Notes: generated by a model from the letters alone, not told the origin. A stretch of DNA of 64,000 nucleotides from Paracoccus sanguinis (GCF_900106665.1 NZ_FNNA01000001.1:248001-312000), one strand, 5' to 3'; positions 24,837 through 33,877 are shown, counted from the stretch's first letter. Made by a program: numbers and translations.

Positions 24837-27263
24837 ATGACCCAGCGACTTGTGGTGATCGGGGCCGGGATGGCCTCGGGCCGGCTGCTCGAGCAGCTCT
24901 TCGAGGCGGGGTACCAGGGCCACGTCACCCTGATCAACGCCGAGCCGCGCGGCAACTACAACCGGCTGATGCTGTCGCCGGTGCTGTCGGGCGAAAAGAC
25001 CTATGAGCAGATCGTGACCCATGACGCGGACTGGTATGCCGCGCACGGCGTCACCTGCCGCTTCGGCGAAAGCGTGACGGCGATCGACCGGGCCGCGCGG
25101 ACGGTCAGGACCAGCGCAGGCTTTGTCCCCTACGACGCACTGGTCATCGCCACCGGCTCGGCGCCGTTCCTGATCCCGGTCGCCGGGCGCGACCTGCCCG
25201 GCGTCGTGACCTATCGCGACCTCGAGGACACCAACGCCATGATCGCCGCCAGCCAGCCCGGCGCGAAGGCGGTGGTGATCGGCGGCGGCCTGCTGGGGCT
25301 CGAGGCCGCGGCGGGGATGGCCGCGCGCGGGGCCGAGGTGACGGTGATCCACCTGATGGGTCACCTGATGGAACGCCAGCTCGATCCCGCCGCGGGCTAC
25401 CTGCTCCAGCGCGACCTCGAGGCGCGGGGCATCCGCGTCCACTGCAAGGGCGCCACCAAGGCAATCCTCGGCCGCGACCGGGTCGAGGCGGTGCTGCTCG
25501 AGGACGGCACGATCCATCCCGCCGACCTCGTCTGCATGGCGGTCGGCATCCGCCCCGAGGTGCGGCTGGCCACTGACGCGCATCTCGAGATCGGGCGCGG
25601 CATCACCGTGGACGACCAGATGCGGACCTCGGACCCGGCGATCTTCGCGCTCGGCGAATGTGTCGAGCATGACGGCCAGGTCTTCGGCCTCGTCGCGCCG
25701 CTCTACGATCAGGCGAAGGTGCTGGCCGCGACGCTGATGGGGCAGGACGCCGCGTTCCGGCCGCAGCAGACGGCGACGAAGCTCAAGGTCACCGGCGTCG
25801 ATCTGTTCAGCGCCGGCGATTTCGCCGAGGCGCCGGGGCGCGAGGACATCGTGTTCCGCGACCCCGGCCGGGGCATCTACAAGCGCCTCGTGCTCGAGGG
25901 CGGGCGGCTGGTCGGCGCGGTGATGTACGGCGACACCGCCGACGGCTCGTGGTTCTTCGACCTGATCCGGCAGGGTACCGACGTCGAGCCGATGCGCGAC
26001 ACGCTGATCTTCGGCCCGGCGTTCCAGGGGGGCGCCTCTGTGGACCCTCTGGCAGCCGTTGCAGCCTTGCCGCCTGAGGCGGAAATCTGCGGCTGCAACG
26101 GCGTCTGCAAGGGAACCATCGTCGCCGCCGTCGAGGCGGGCGCCGGCACGCTGGACGCGGTGCGCACCGCCACCCGCGCCAGCGCCTCGTGCGGCAGCTG
26201 CACGGGACTGGTCGAGCGGGTCATGGCGCTGACGCTCGGCGCGGATTTCCGGCCCGAGGCGAACCCGCCGATGTGCCGCTGCACCGACCACACCCACGAC
26301 GAGGTGCGGCGCCTGATCCGCACGATGGGCCTCAAGTCCATCCCGGCGGTGATGCAGGAGCTGGGCTGGACCACCGCGGGCGGCTGCGCCTCCTGCCGCC
26401 CGGCGCTGAACTATTACCTGCTGGCCGACTGGCCGACCGAGTACCGCGACGACCGCCAGAGCCGCTTCGTCAACGAGCGCAACCACGCCAACATCCAGAA
26501 GGACGGCACCTATTCGGTCGTCCCGCGAATGTGGGGCGGGGTGACGACGCCCGACGAGCTGCGCGCCATCGCCGACGCCGCCGACCGCTACGCCGTGCCG
26601 ATGGTCAAGGTCACGGGCGGCCAGCGGATCGACCTGCTGGGCGTGCGGAAGGAGGACCTGCCCGCGATCTGGGCCGACCTCAACGCCGCCGGGATGGTCT
26701 CGGGCCACGCCTACGCCAAGGGCCTGAGGACCGTGAAGACCTGCGTCGGGACCGAGTTCTGCCGCTTCGGCACGCAGGATTCGACCGGCCTCGGGATCCG
26801 GCTGGAAAAGCTGCTGTGGGGGTCGTGGACGCCGGCCAAGGTCAAGCTCGCCGTCTCGGGCTGCCCGCGCAACTGCGCCGAGGCGACCTGCAAGGACATC
26901 GGCGTGGTCTGCGTCGAGTCGGGCTACCAGATCAGCGTCGCGGGCGCCGCCGGCATGGACGTGAAGGAGACCGAGCCGCTGATCACGGTGGCGACCGAGG
27001 ACGAGGCGCTCGAGGTGATCGCGGCCTTCACCCAGCTCTACCGCGAGAATGCCCGCTACCTGCACCGGATCTACAAATGGGTGGCCAAGGTCGGGCTGGC
27101 GTGGTGCCAGGCGCAGATCGCCGATCCCGTGACGCGCCGGGCGCTCTACGACCGCTTCCTGATCTCGCAGTCGGTCTATCAGGCCGATCCCTGGGCCGAA
27201 CACGCCGCCGCGCCGGCCGCGTGGCAGCCCGTTGCCGACCTGACGCTGAGGGCCGCGGAATGA
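24837..27263 (+). CDS. nirB: assimilatory nitrite reductase large subunit
   Basis: An 808-residue NAD(P)H-dependent nitrite reductase. Order: FAD/NAD domain (VVIGAGMASGRLLEQ at the start, VVIGGGLLGLEAA near 146), BFD-type [2Fe-2S] region (CGCNGVCKG near 417 with CGSC, then a second Cys group with CASC), ferredoxin-like nitrite reductase repeat, and the siroheme-4Fe4S site with CVGTEFC near 635 and CPRNC near 676. It reduces nitrite to ammonium with six electrons. An in-frame GTG at 24828 overlaps the nasD stop, but GGAG eight nucleotides before the ATG at 24837 favours the latter. No siroheme synthase gene is in the window. Confidence 0.96.
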   Translation: MTQRLVVIGAGMASGRLLEQLFEAGYQGHVTLINAEPRGNYNRLMLSPVLSGEKTYEQIVTHDADWYAAHGVTCRFGESVTAIDRAARTVRTSAGFVPYDALVIATGSAPFLIPVAGRDLPGVVTYRDLEDTNAMIAASQPGAKAVVIGGGLLGLEAAAGMAARGAEVTVIHLMGHLMERQLDPAAGYLLQRDLEARGIRVHCKGATKAILGRDRVEAVLLEDGTIHPADLVCMAVGIRPEVRLATDAHLEIGRGITVDDQMRTSDPAIFALGECVEHDGQVFGLVAPLYDQAKVLAATLMGQDAAFRPQQTATKLKVTGVDLFSAGDFAEAPGREDIVFRDPGRGIYKRLVLEGGRLVGAVMYGDTADGSWFFDLIRQGTDVEPMRDTLIFGPAFQGGASVDPLAAVAALPPEAEICGCNGVCKGTIVAAVEAGAGTLDAVRTATRASASCGSCTGLVERVMALTLGADFRPEANPPMCRCTDHTHDEVRRLIRTMGLKSIPAVMQELGWTTAGGCASCRPALNYYLLADWPTEYRDDRQSRFVNERNHANIQKDGTYSVVPRMWGGVTTPDELRAIADAADRYAVPMVKVTGGQRIDLLGVRKEDLPAIWADLNAAGMVSGHAYAKGLRTVKTCVGTEFCRFGTQDSTGLGIRLEKLLWGSWTPAKVKLAVSGCPRNCAEATCKDIGVVCVESGYQISVAGAAGMDVKETEPLITVATEDEALEVIAAFTQLYRENARYLHRIYKWVAKVGLAWCQAQIADPVTRRALYDRFLISQSVYQADPWAEHAAAPAAWQPVADLTLRAAE

Positions 27264-27592
27264 CCATGATCGACATCGCCGCGCTGGACGACATCCCGCG
27301 GCAAGGGGCGCGGGTGGTCCGCACCCCGCAGGGCTGCGTCGCGGTGTTCCGCACCGCGACCGACGAGGTCTTCGCCCTCGACGACCGCTGCCCGCACAAG
27401 GGCGGGCCGCTGTCCGAGGGGATCGTGCACGGGACGCAGGTGACCTGTCCGTTGCACGGGCTGGTCTTCGACCTCGCCACAGGCCTGTCCACCGGACCCG
27501 AGGCCCTGCGCGTGGCGACCCGTGCGGCGCGCATCGAGGGCGGGCGGGTGCTCATCGACGCGACCATCCTCGCCCGGCGGACGGCCGCATGA
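27260..27592 (+). CDS. nirD: nitrite reductase small subunit, Rieske type
   Basis: A 110-residue Rieske-fold protein. CPHKGGPL and CPLHG, 16 residues apart, supply the complete Cys-His/Cys-His [2Fe-2S] ligand set, which many NirD proteins (for example that of E. coli) lack, so this one should carry a real cluster. It partners NirB in nitrite reduction. The ATG overlaps the nirB stop by 4 nt and the gene ends in an ATGA overlap with nasA. A second ATG two codons in is also possible. Confidence 0.94.
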   Translation: MTMIDIAALDDIPRQGARVVRTPQGCVAVFRTATDEVFALDDRCPHKGGPLSEGIVHGTQVTCPLHGLVFDLATGLSTGPEALRVATRAARIEGGRVLIDATILARRTAA

Positions 27593-30294
27593 CCGCCGCC
27601 CCCCGCCGCCCCGCCGAGGGGACCCCGCTGCGCACCACCTGCCCCTATTGCGGGGTGGGCTGCGGGGTAATCGCCCGCCCCACGCCCGCGGGCGGCATCG
27701 AGATCGCGGGCGACCCCGATCACCCGGCGAACCGCGGGCGGCTGTGCGTCAAGGGCGCGGCGCTGGGTGAGACGCTGGGGACCGCGCACCGGCTCTTGTC
27801 GCCGCGCATCGACGGCGCCGACGCCAGGTGGGACGCGGCCCTCGGGCTGGTCGCGGACCGGTTCGCCCGCGCCATCGCCACGCACGGGCCGGATTCGGTC
27901 GCCTTCTACGTCTCGGGCCAGCTGCTGACCGAGGATTACTACGTCGCCAACAAGCTGATGAAGGGCTTCATCGGCAGCGCCAACATCGACACCAACTCGC
28001 GGCTCTGCATGGCCTCGACCGTGGCCGGCCACCGGCGCGCCTTCGGCAGCGACACGGTGCCGGGGCAGTACGAGGATCTCGAAGAGGCCGACCTCGTGGT
28101 GCTGGTCGGCAGCAACCTCGCCTGGTGCCACCCGGTGCTCTACCAGCGCCTCATGGCCGCCCGCGCGGCCCGCGGCACGCGCGTCGTGGTGATCGACCCG
28201 CGCCGCACCGCCACCTGCGAGGGGGCGGACCTGCACCTGCCGCTGGCTGCGGGGGCGGATGCGCATCTCTTCAACCTGCTGCTCTGCCATCTGGCCGCGC
28301 ACGGGCATCTGGACGCGGCCTACCTGCGCCACGTGACCGGCCTTGCCCCCGCGCTCGACGCCGCACGGCGCAGCCGGCCCGCCGACACCGGCCTGCCGCC
28401 CGAGACGCTGGCGCGGTTCCTGTCGCTCTGGGCGGGGACCGAGAAGGTCGTCACGGTGTATTCGCAGGGCATCAACCAGTCCGACAGCGGCACCGACAAG
28501 GTGAACGCGATCCTGAACTGCCACCTCGCCACCGGGCGGATCGGGCAGCCCGGCATGGGGCCGTTCTCGGTCACCGGCCAGCCCAACGCCATGGGCGGGC
28601 GCGAGGTCGGGGGCCTCGCCAACACGCTCGCCTGCCATCTCGAGTTGGAGAACCCCGCCCACCGCGACGCCGTGCAGGCGTTCTGGACCGCGCCCACCAT
28701 GGCGGCGGGTCCGGGGCTGAAGGCCGTCGAGATGTTCCGCGCCGTCGAAGCGGGGCGGATCAAGGCGCTGTGGATCATGCACACCAACCCGGCCGCGACC
28801 ATGCCCGACGCCGACCGGGTGAGGCGCGCGCTCGCCGGCTGCGCGTTCGTCGTCGTCAGCGACATCCGCGCCGACACCGACACCGCCCGGCTGGGCCACG
28901 TGCTGCTGCCCGCGACGGCGTGGGGCGAGAAGGACGGGACCGTCACCAACTCGGAACGCATGATCAGCCGCCAGCGTGCGTTCCTGCCGGCCCCGGGGCA
29001 GGCGCGGCCCGACTGGTGGCAGCTCGCGCAGGTCGCGCAGCGCATGGGCTTTGCAGGCTTCGACTGGACGGGTCCAGCCGCCATCTTTGCCGAGCACGCC
29101 CGCCTGTCCGCCGTCGCCGCCGCGCTGGGGGGCGACTTCGACATCGGCGCCCTGAGCGGGGTCGACTATGCCACCCTCGCCCCGTTGACCTGGCCGCAGG
29201 GGGCCAGCACCCAGCGTCGGTTCTTCGCCGACGGCCGCTTCCACACCCCCGACGGCCGGGCGCGGATGATCCCCGTCACCGCCCGCCTGCCGGCGCCGGG
29301 GCCCGACGACCGGTCGTTCCGCCTGAACACCGGGCGCATCCGTGACCAGTGGCACACGATGACCCGCACCGGCCTCGCGCCCCGCCTCGCCCGGCACCTG
29401 GGCGAGCCCTATCTCGAGATCCACCCCGCCGACGCCGCCCGCCTCGGCCTCGCGCCCGCGAGCCTGGCCGAGGTCGAGGGTGCCGGCGGCCGCGCCGTGC
29501 TGCGGGTGCTGTTGAGCGAGGCCGTCGCCCCGGGCCACCCGTTCGCGCCGATGCACTGGACGGGCGAAACGGCGCCCACCGGCCGGGTCAACGCGCTTGT
29601 GCCGCCGCTGACGGACCCGGTCTCGGGCCAACCGGCGAGCAAGTCCGCGCCGGTCTCGCTCCGCGCCTTTCCGGCCGCGTGGTACGGCTTCGCCATCAGC
29701 CGCGGCGCGCTTCGCCCGGACTGCGACTACTGGGCCACGGCGCCCGTGGCGGGGGGAATGCAGGCCGAGCTGGCCGGGACGGCCGTGCCCGCCGACTGGA
29801 GGGCGTGGGCGCAGGGCCTCTTCGCCGGCGCGACGCCCACGCTGACGGTCGAGGACGCCGCCCGGGGCGTCCACCGCCTCGCCGTGACCGACGGGGGACT
29901 CGTAAACGCGGCGCTCTTCGTCGCGCCTGCGCCGGTCCGGCTGGCGCGCGAGCACGTGGCGGGCCTGCTGGGACGACCGGCGCCCGAGATGCTGGCCGGC
30001 CTGCCCGCCCGCGAATGCCCCGACCCCGGCCCCATCGTCTGCGCCTGCCTGAACGTCGGGATGAACACCATCCTGAGCGCACTGTCCGCGGGCCGGGCTG
30101 ACAGCGTCGAGACGCTGGGCCGGCTGCTCGGCGCGGGCACGAACTGCGGCTCGTGCCGGCCGGATCTCGCCGCGCTGGTCCGGCGGCAGGATGCCGCTGC
30201 CTCCGCGTCGGCCGCTGGGCAGGCGGCCGGCGGCGAGACATCGGGCGAGAGGACGGGGGTGATGCTCGAGGCCCCCGCGACCTTCTGCGCCTGA
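27589..30294 (+). CDS. nasA: assimilatory nitrate reductase catalytic subunit with C-terminal BFD domain
   Basis: A 901-residue molybdopterin enzyme. The N-terminal 4Fe-4S motif is CPYCGVGCGV with the fourth Cys in GRLCVKG. Mo-bis-MGD domains follow, including NTNSRLCMAS, QGINQSDSGTDK, and GPFSVTGQPNAMGGREVGG; the dinucleotide-binding domain starts near residue 560. An extra [2Fe-2S] BFD domain is at about 817-865 (CACLNVG and GTNCGSC). It reduces nitrate to nitrite in the cytoplasm. There is no separate electron-transfer subunit here, so electrons may enter through the C-terminal cluster or from NirB or ferredoxin. Last gene of the nas operon, coupled to nirD by ATGA. Confidence 0.95.
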   Translation: MTAAPRRPAEGTPLRTTCPYCGVGCGVIARPTPAGGIEIAGDPDHPANRGRLCVKGAALGETLGTAHRLLSPRIDGADARWDAALGLVADRFARAIATHGPDSVAFYVSGQLLTEDYYVANKLMKGFIGSANIDTNSRLCMASTVAGHRRAFGSDTVPGQYEDLEEADLVVLVGSNLAWCHPVLYQRLMAARAARGTRVVVIDPRRTATCEGADLHLPLAAGADAHLFNLLLCHLAAHGHLDAAYLRHVTGLAPALDAARRSRPADTGLPPETLARFLSLWAGTEKVVTVYSQGINQSDSGTDKVNAILNCHLATGRIGQPGMGPFSVTGQPNAMGGREVGGLANTLACHLELENPAHRDAVQAFWTAPTMAAGPGLKAVEMFRAVEAGRIKALWIMHTNPAATMPDADRVRRALAGCAFVVVSDIRADTDTARLGHVLLPATAWGEKDGTVTNSERMISRQRAFLPAPGQARPDWWQLAQVAQRMGFAGFDWTGPAAIFAEHARLSAVAAALGGDFDIGALSGVDYATLAPLTWPQGASTQRRFFADGRFHTPDGRARMIPVTARLPAPGPDDRSFRLNTGRIRDQWHTMTRTGLAPRLARHLGEPYLEIHPADAARLGLAPASLAEVEGAGGRAVLRVLLSEAVAPGHPFAPMHWTGETAPTGRVNALVPPLTDPVSGQPASKSAPVSLRAFPAAWYGFAISRGALRPDCDYWATAPVAGGMQAELAGTAVPADWRAWAQGLFAGATPTLTVEDAARGVHRLAVTDGGLVNAALFVAPAPVRLAREHVAGLLGRPAPEMLAGLPARECPDPGPIVCACLNVGMNTILSALSAGRADSVETLGRLLGAGTNCGSCRPDLAALVRRQDAAASASAAGQAAGGETSGERTGVMLEAPATFCA

Positions 30295-30309
30295 CGCTCG
30301 TCGTGCAGC

Positions 30310-30335
30310 GGGGTCCTGGGCGCCGGTCAGGCCCC
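30310..30335 (+). terminator. possible nas operon terminator
   Basis: An imperfect stem (GGGG-T bulge-CCTG with CAGG-CCCC) and a 9-nt loop lies 16 nt after the nasA stop. No U tract, so only moderately convincing. The rest of the 244-nt gap shows nothing else I can name. Confidence 0.4.
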
Positions 30336-30538
30336 TGATCGGCGACGCTCACGGACCCGCGCTCGCCAAGCCTCGCAACCACAACGGCTCAAGCTGCCGC
30401 CCGCTGCACTACCCCGTCACCGTCCCCACCATCACGCCGGCTCTGGAACTCCGCCCCGTCTTCCCCGAAGGTCCGTCACGGGCGCTGGCCGGCAACCCGA
30501 GCCGGCGCCGCACGCTGCCATGGCTGTAAGGGGTCCCC

Positions 30539-31462
30539 ATGTCGCACACGCAAATCGCCATCGTCGGGGCGGGGCTGATCGGCCGGGCCTGGGCGTATGT
30601 GTTCGCCCGCGCCGGGTCGACCGTCCGGGTCTGGGACGCCGATCCCGCCGCGCTCGACCGCCTGCCGGCCGAGATCGCGGCGATGATCGACGCCGCCGGG
30701 GGCGACCCGGCCATCGCAGCCCGCATCCGCGCCGTGCCGACGCTGGCCGAGGCGCTCGACGCGGCGGGGCTGGTGCAGGAGAACGGCCCCGAGCGGATCG
30801 AGGTCAAGCGCGAGCTGTTCGCCGCGATGGATGCCGCGGCCGCCCCCGGGACGATCCTCGCCTCGTCCTCGTCGGCGCTGCCGGCGTCGGCATTCTCGGC
30901 TGGGCTGCCCGGCGCGGCGCGCTGCCTCGTCGCCCATCCGGTCAACCCGCCCCATGTCGTCCCGGTGGTCGAGCTCTGCCCCTCGCCCGCGACCGACCCC
31001 GCCGTCATGGCCCGCGCGCAGGCGATCTATGCCGCCGCCGGACAGGTGCCCGTCCTGCTCTCGCGCGAGATCGAGGGGTTCGTCCTCAACCGCCTGCAGG
31101 CCGCGCTGCTGGCCGAGGCGATGCGGCTCGTCGACGAGGGTATCTGCACGGTCGAGGGGCTGGACGATACCGTCAAGCACGGGCTCGGCCGCCGCTGGGC
31201 GATCATGGGCCCGCTCGAGACGATCTCGCTCAACGCGCCCGACGGGGTGCCCGACTACATCCGCCGCTACGGCCCGATGCTGGCGGGGCTGGCCGACAGC
31301 TGCGCCCAGGGCGACGCCTTCACTGCGAGCGCCGCCGAGCGGGTCGCCGCCGCCTTCCCCCAGCGCGCCACGCCCGAGGGCGTCCGTGCCGGCACCGCCT
31401 GGCGCGACGCGGAACTCGCCGCGCTCGACACCCACCTGCGCAGCCGCGCCCGAAAGGACTAG
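30539..31462 (+). CDS. 3-hydroxyacyl-CoA dehydrogenase family, carnitine dehydrogenase-like
   Basis: A 307-residue NAD-dependent dehydrogenase. The Rossmann loop is IAIVGAGLIGRAWA, followed by ENGPERIEVKRELF and LASSSSALPAS; the catalytic His lies in LVAHPVNPPHVVPVVE. The short length and HPVNPPHVVP pattern place it with L-carnitine dehydrogenase, L-gulonate dehydrogenase and lambda-crystallin rather than fatty-acid oxidation enzymes. The next gene, 4 nt away, is a beta-keto acid cleavage enzyme, which would act on the keto product. L-carnitine to 3-dehydrocarnitine is the best guess; the usual thioesterase gene is not adjacent. Confidence 0.88.
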   Translation: MSHTQIAIVGAGLIGRAWAYVFARAGSTVRVWDADPAALDRLPAEIAAMIDAAGGDPAIAARIRAVPTLAEALDAAGLVQENGPERIEVKRELFAAMDAAAAPGTILASSSSALPASAFSAGLPGAARCLVAHPVNPPHVVPVVELCPSPATDPAVMARAQAIYAAAGQVPVLLSREIEGFVLNRLQAALLAEAMRLVDEGICTVEGLDDTVKHGLGRRWAIMGPLETISLNAPDGVPDYIRRYGPMLAGLADSCAQGDAFTASAAERVAAAFPQRATPEGVRAGTAWRDAELAALDTHLRSRARKD

Positions 31463-31466
31463 GACC

Positions 31467-32399
31467 ATGGCCAAGACCCGCAAGACGATCATCACCTGCG
31501 CCGTGACCGGGGCGATCCACACGCCATCGATGTCGCCGCACCTGCCGATCACCCCGGCCGAGATCGCCGAGGCCGCCATCGGCGCCGCCGAGGCCGGCGC
31601 CGCCATCGTCCACCTGCACGCCCGCGACCCGCAGGACGGCCGCCCCGACCAGTCGCCCGAGGCGTTCCTGCCGTTCCTGCAGGTCATCAAGCAGCGCTCG
31701 GACGTGGTGCTGAACCTCACCACCGGCGGCGCCCCCACCATGACCATCGAGCAGCGGATGAAGCCCGCCGCGACCTTCCGCCCCGAGGTCGCCTCGATGA
31801 ACATGGGCACGATGAACTTCGGCCTCTTCCCGATGCTCGACCGCTTCGAGGGCAAGCTGAAGCACGCGTGGGAACAGGATTATCTCGGCAACCGCGACAT
31901 CGTCTTCCGCAACACCTTCGGCGATCTTGAGCGGGTGATGACCGATCTGGGCGCCAACGGCACGCGCTTCGAGTTCGAGTGCTACGACACCTCGCACCTC
32001 TACAACCTCAAGTATTTCCACGACCGCGGCATCGTGAAGGGGCCGCTGTTCATCCAGACGGTGTTCGGGCTGATGGGCGGGATCGGCGCGCACCCGGACG
32101 ACGTGATGCACATGAAGCGCACCGCCGACCGGCTGTTCGGCGACCAGTACCGCTGGTCGGTGCTGGGGGCGGGCAAGAACCAGCTGCCGATCGCGGCGAT
32201 GGCCGCGGCGATGGGCGGCAACGTCCGCGTGGGGCTCGAGGATTCGCTCTGGGCCGGGCCCGGCAAGCTGGCCGAGACGAACGCCCAGCAGGTGCGGCTG
32301 GTGCGCCAGATCATCGAGGGGCTGGGGCTCGAGGTCGCGACCCCCGACGAGGCGCGCGAGATCCTCGCGCTGAAGGGCACCGACGATCTGCGGTTCTGA
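31467..32399 (+). CDS. beta-keto acid cleavage enzyme (BKACE, DUF849)
   Basis: A 310-residue TIM-barrel Zn enzyme. IVHLHARDPQDGRP holds the metal ligands His49 and His51; NLTTGGAPTMT, GTMNFG and VRVGLEDSLW are the further family signatures. BKACE enzymes transfer an acetyl unit from a beta-keto acid to acetyl-CoA, giving acetoacetate plus a new CoA ester. Paired with a carnitine-dehydrogenase-like gene 4 nt upstream, cleavage of 3-dehydrocarnitine to betainyl-CoA is a sound proposal, though lysine-fermentation type or other keto acids cannot be excluded. RBS AGGAC precedes the ATG at 31467. Confidence 0.92.
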   Translation: MAKTRKTIITCAVTGAIHTPSMSPHLPITPAEIAEAAIGAAEAGAAIVHLHARDPQDGRPDQSPEAFLPFLQVIKQRSDVVLNLTTGGAPTMTIEQRMKPAATFRPEVASMNMGTMNFGLFPMLDRFEGKLKHAWEQDYLGNRDIVFRNTFGDLERVMTDLGANGTRFEFECYDTSHLYNLKYFHDRGIVKGPLFIQTVFGLMGGIGAHPDDVMHMKRTADRLFGDQYRWSVLGAGKNQLPIAAMAAAMGGNVRVGLEDSLWAGPGKLAETNAQQVRLVRQIIEGLGLEVATPDEAREILALKGTDDLRF

Positions 32400-32451
32400 G
32401 GTCCGCCACACCTCGCGCTGCGCAAGGCGCCTTCGTTCGACAGGACAGAAC

Positions 32452-32471
32452 GCCGGTTTCTCGGAACCGGC
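32452..32471 (+). terminator. hairpin after the BKACE gene
   Basis: A perfect 7-bp stem GCCGGTT/AACCGGC with a 6-nt loop, about 50 nt after the BKACE stop. No U tract; a weak terminator candidate. Confidence 0.4.
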
Positions 32472-32572
32472 TCTGGCCGCCGGCCCGCCGGAGGGCCAAG
32501 TAGGTGGCACACCCGGCGCGTGCACCGGCAAGCGCCCATCCGTGACTGCGACAGACGAAGGACCGCTGCACC

Positions 32573-33157
32573 ATGACCAAACCGCATATCGCCATCATCA
32601 TCGGCTCGACCCGCAAGGCCCGGTTTGCCGACAAGCCCGCGAACTGGCTGCTCGAGAAAGCCAGCGCCCGCGACGACATGACCTTCGAGCTGGTCGATCT
32701 GCGCGACTTCGACCTGCCGTTCTTCGACGAGGTCGCCTCGAACGCCTGGGTGCCGTCCAGCGATCCGCGGGCCGTGGCCTGGCAGGACAAGATCGGCAGC
32801 TTCGACGGGTTCATCGTCGTGACGGGCGAGTACAACCACTCGATCACCGGCGCGCTCAAGAACGCGCTGGACCAGGCCTACAAGGAATGGAACCGCAAGC
32901 CGCTGGCCGCGATGGGCTATGGCGGCGTGGGTGCGGCCCGCGCGATCGAGCATCTGCGCACGATCGGCGTCGAACTGCAGATGGTGCCGCTGCGCAACGC
33001 CGTCCACCTGGGCGGGGGCGAGTTCTTCAAGGTCTCGCCGCTGGGTCAGAACGGCGAGATGAGCACGGTGGAAGAGGTGCTGGCCCCGTCGCTCAACGCC
33101 ATGCTGGACGAGCTCGCGTGGTGGGCCAACGCGACGATGGCGGCGCGCGCCGCCTGA
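32573..33157 (+). CDS. NAD(P)H-dependent FMN reductase family protein (paralogue)
   Basis: A 194-residue flavoprotein, gap-free and about 85% identical by eye to the product of 1620-2204. It keeps GSTRKARFADKPANW and EYNHSITGALKNALD. Differences cluster at the surface-type positions, so both copies look functional. It is followed 60 nt later by a GNAT gene that is the paralogue of 682-999, so the pair was copied as a unit; DoxX and the isochorismatase gene were not. The shared promoter motif of region 1 is absent here, which suggests different control. Confidence 0.92.
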   Translation: MTKPHIAIIIGSTRKARFADKPANWLLEKASARDDMTFELVDLRDFDLPFFDEVASNAWVPSSDPRAVAWQDKIGSFDGFIVVTGEYNHSITGALKNALDQAYKEWNRKPLAAMGYGGVGAARAIEHLRTIGVELQMVPLRNAVHLGGGEFFKVSPLGQNGEMSTVEEVLAPSLNAMLDELAWWANATMAARAA

Positions 33158-33164
33158 CGGACTG

Positions 33165-33184
33165 GGCCGGGGGTCGCCCCGGCC
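33165..33184 (+). terminator. intercistronic hairpin between FMN reductase and GNAT paralogues
   Basis: A perfect 8-bp stem GGCCGGGG/CCCCGGCC with a 4-nt loop in the 60-nt gap. It mirrors the hairpin that follows the other FMN reductase copy at 1587-1614, though the sequence differs. Confidence 0.5.
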
Positions 33185-33217
33185 TCCCAACCCCCGACTG
33201 GACAGGAAGCGACACGA

Positions 33218-33532
33218 ATGACCGACGTCACCATCACCCGCGAGGACGGCGGCCCCGGCGGCCGCTACGTGGCCCGGATCGAGGGCCTCGACGCCGAGGG
33301 CGAGCTGACCTTCACCCGGCAGGGCGAGGGCCTCATCAGCGCCGACCACACCGGCGTCCCCGACGCGATGGGTGGGCGCGGGGTGGGCAAGGCGCTCGTG
33401 CAGGCGCTGGTGGCGGACGCGCGGGCGAGTGGCGAGCGGATCGTGCCGCTCTGCAGCTTCGTGCGCGCCGAGGCGGAACGTCATCCCGAGTGGGCCGATG
33501 TGTTCGCCGATCCAGGCGATGATCGGCAGTAA
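33218..33532 (+). CDS. small GNAT-like N-acetyltransferase (paralogue)
   Basis: A 104-residue mini-GNAT similar to 682-999 (roughly 60% identical by eye). ISADHTGVPDAMGGRGVGKAL is the acetyl-CoA loop and RHPEWADVF the family tail. ATG at 33218 follows GGAAGCGAC. It forms an FMN reductase/GNAT pair, as in region 1, with an intrinsic terminator 20 nt after the stop codon. Confidence 0.9.
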   Translation: MTDVTITREDGGPGGRYVARIEGLDAEGELTFTRQGEGLISADHTGVPDAMGGRGVGKALVQALVADARASGERIVPLCSFVRAEAERHPEWADVFADPGDDRQ

Positions 33533-33552
33533 GGTCTGACCTGCACCTCGTG

Positions 33553-33587
33553 ACCCGGGGCGGCCGAGAGGCCGCGCCCGGGTTTTC
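33553..33587 (+). terminator. intrinsic terminator after the FMN reductase/GNAT pair
   Basis: A 13-bp stem (ACCCGGG-GCGGCC with GGCCGC-CCCGGGT, one bulged G) closed by a GAGA tetraloop is followed by TTTTC. A textbook rho-independent terminator. Confidence 0.85.
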
Positions 33588-33877
33588 TGTTCAGGTGGCG
33601 CGGGCTCGCGGCCCCCCTGCCGCGCTCACGGGAGCGTCTTGGCGCTGCTCCGCTCGATTACGATGCAACCGATCTGCCTGCGGCCCGCCGCAACAGGCAG
33701 GCCCCGCTCGCCCGCGATGTTCGGCACGGCCGCAACAGGCCCCCGACCGGCGAACGGGCGTCGGAATCTTCGCCGAACGCTGGGTTCCTCGCCCGCGCCG
33801 TCGCCACCCGCTTGGCCCGGCGGCCGGCGTTTGGCATCGTCACCGCGACGCCCGAGACACATGCGAGACGACACGCC
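33588..33877. other. gene-poor gap before the alpha/beta hydrolase
   Basis: From the GNAT stop (33532) to the next start (33878) is 345 nt. After the terminator I see only GC-rich sequence with no convincing gene, RNA or repeat; it should hold the promoter of the hydrolase gene, which I cannot pinpoint. Confidence 0.5.

Noticed and set aside
28320..29144. Antisense frames in nasA and similar long antisense frames in nirB, ohyA, eno and ccmF
   Set aside because: Each is a codon-position shadow of a well-supported gene, with no ribosome binding site or recognisable domain.
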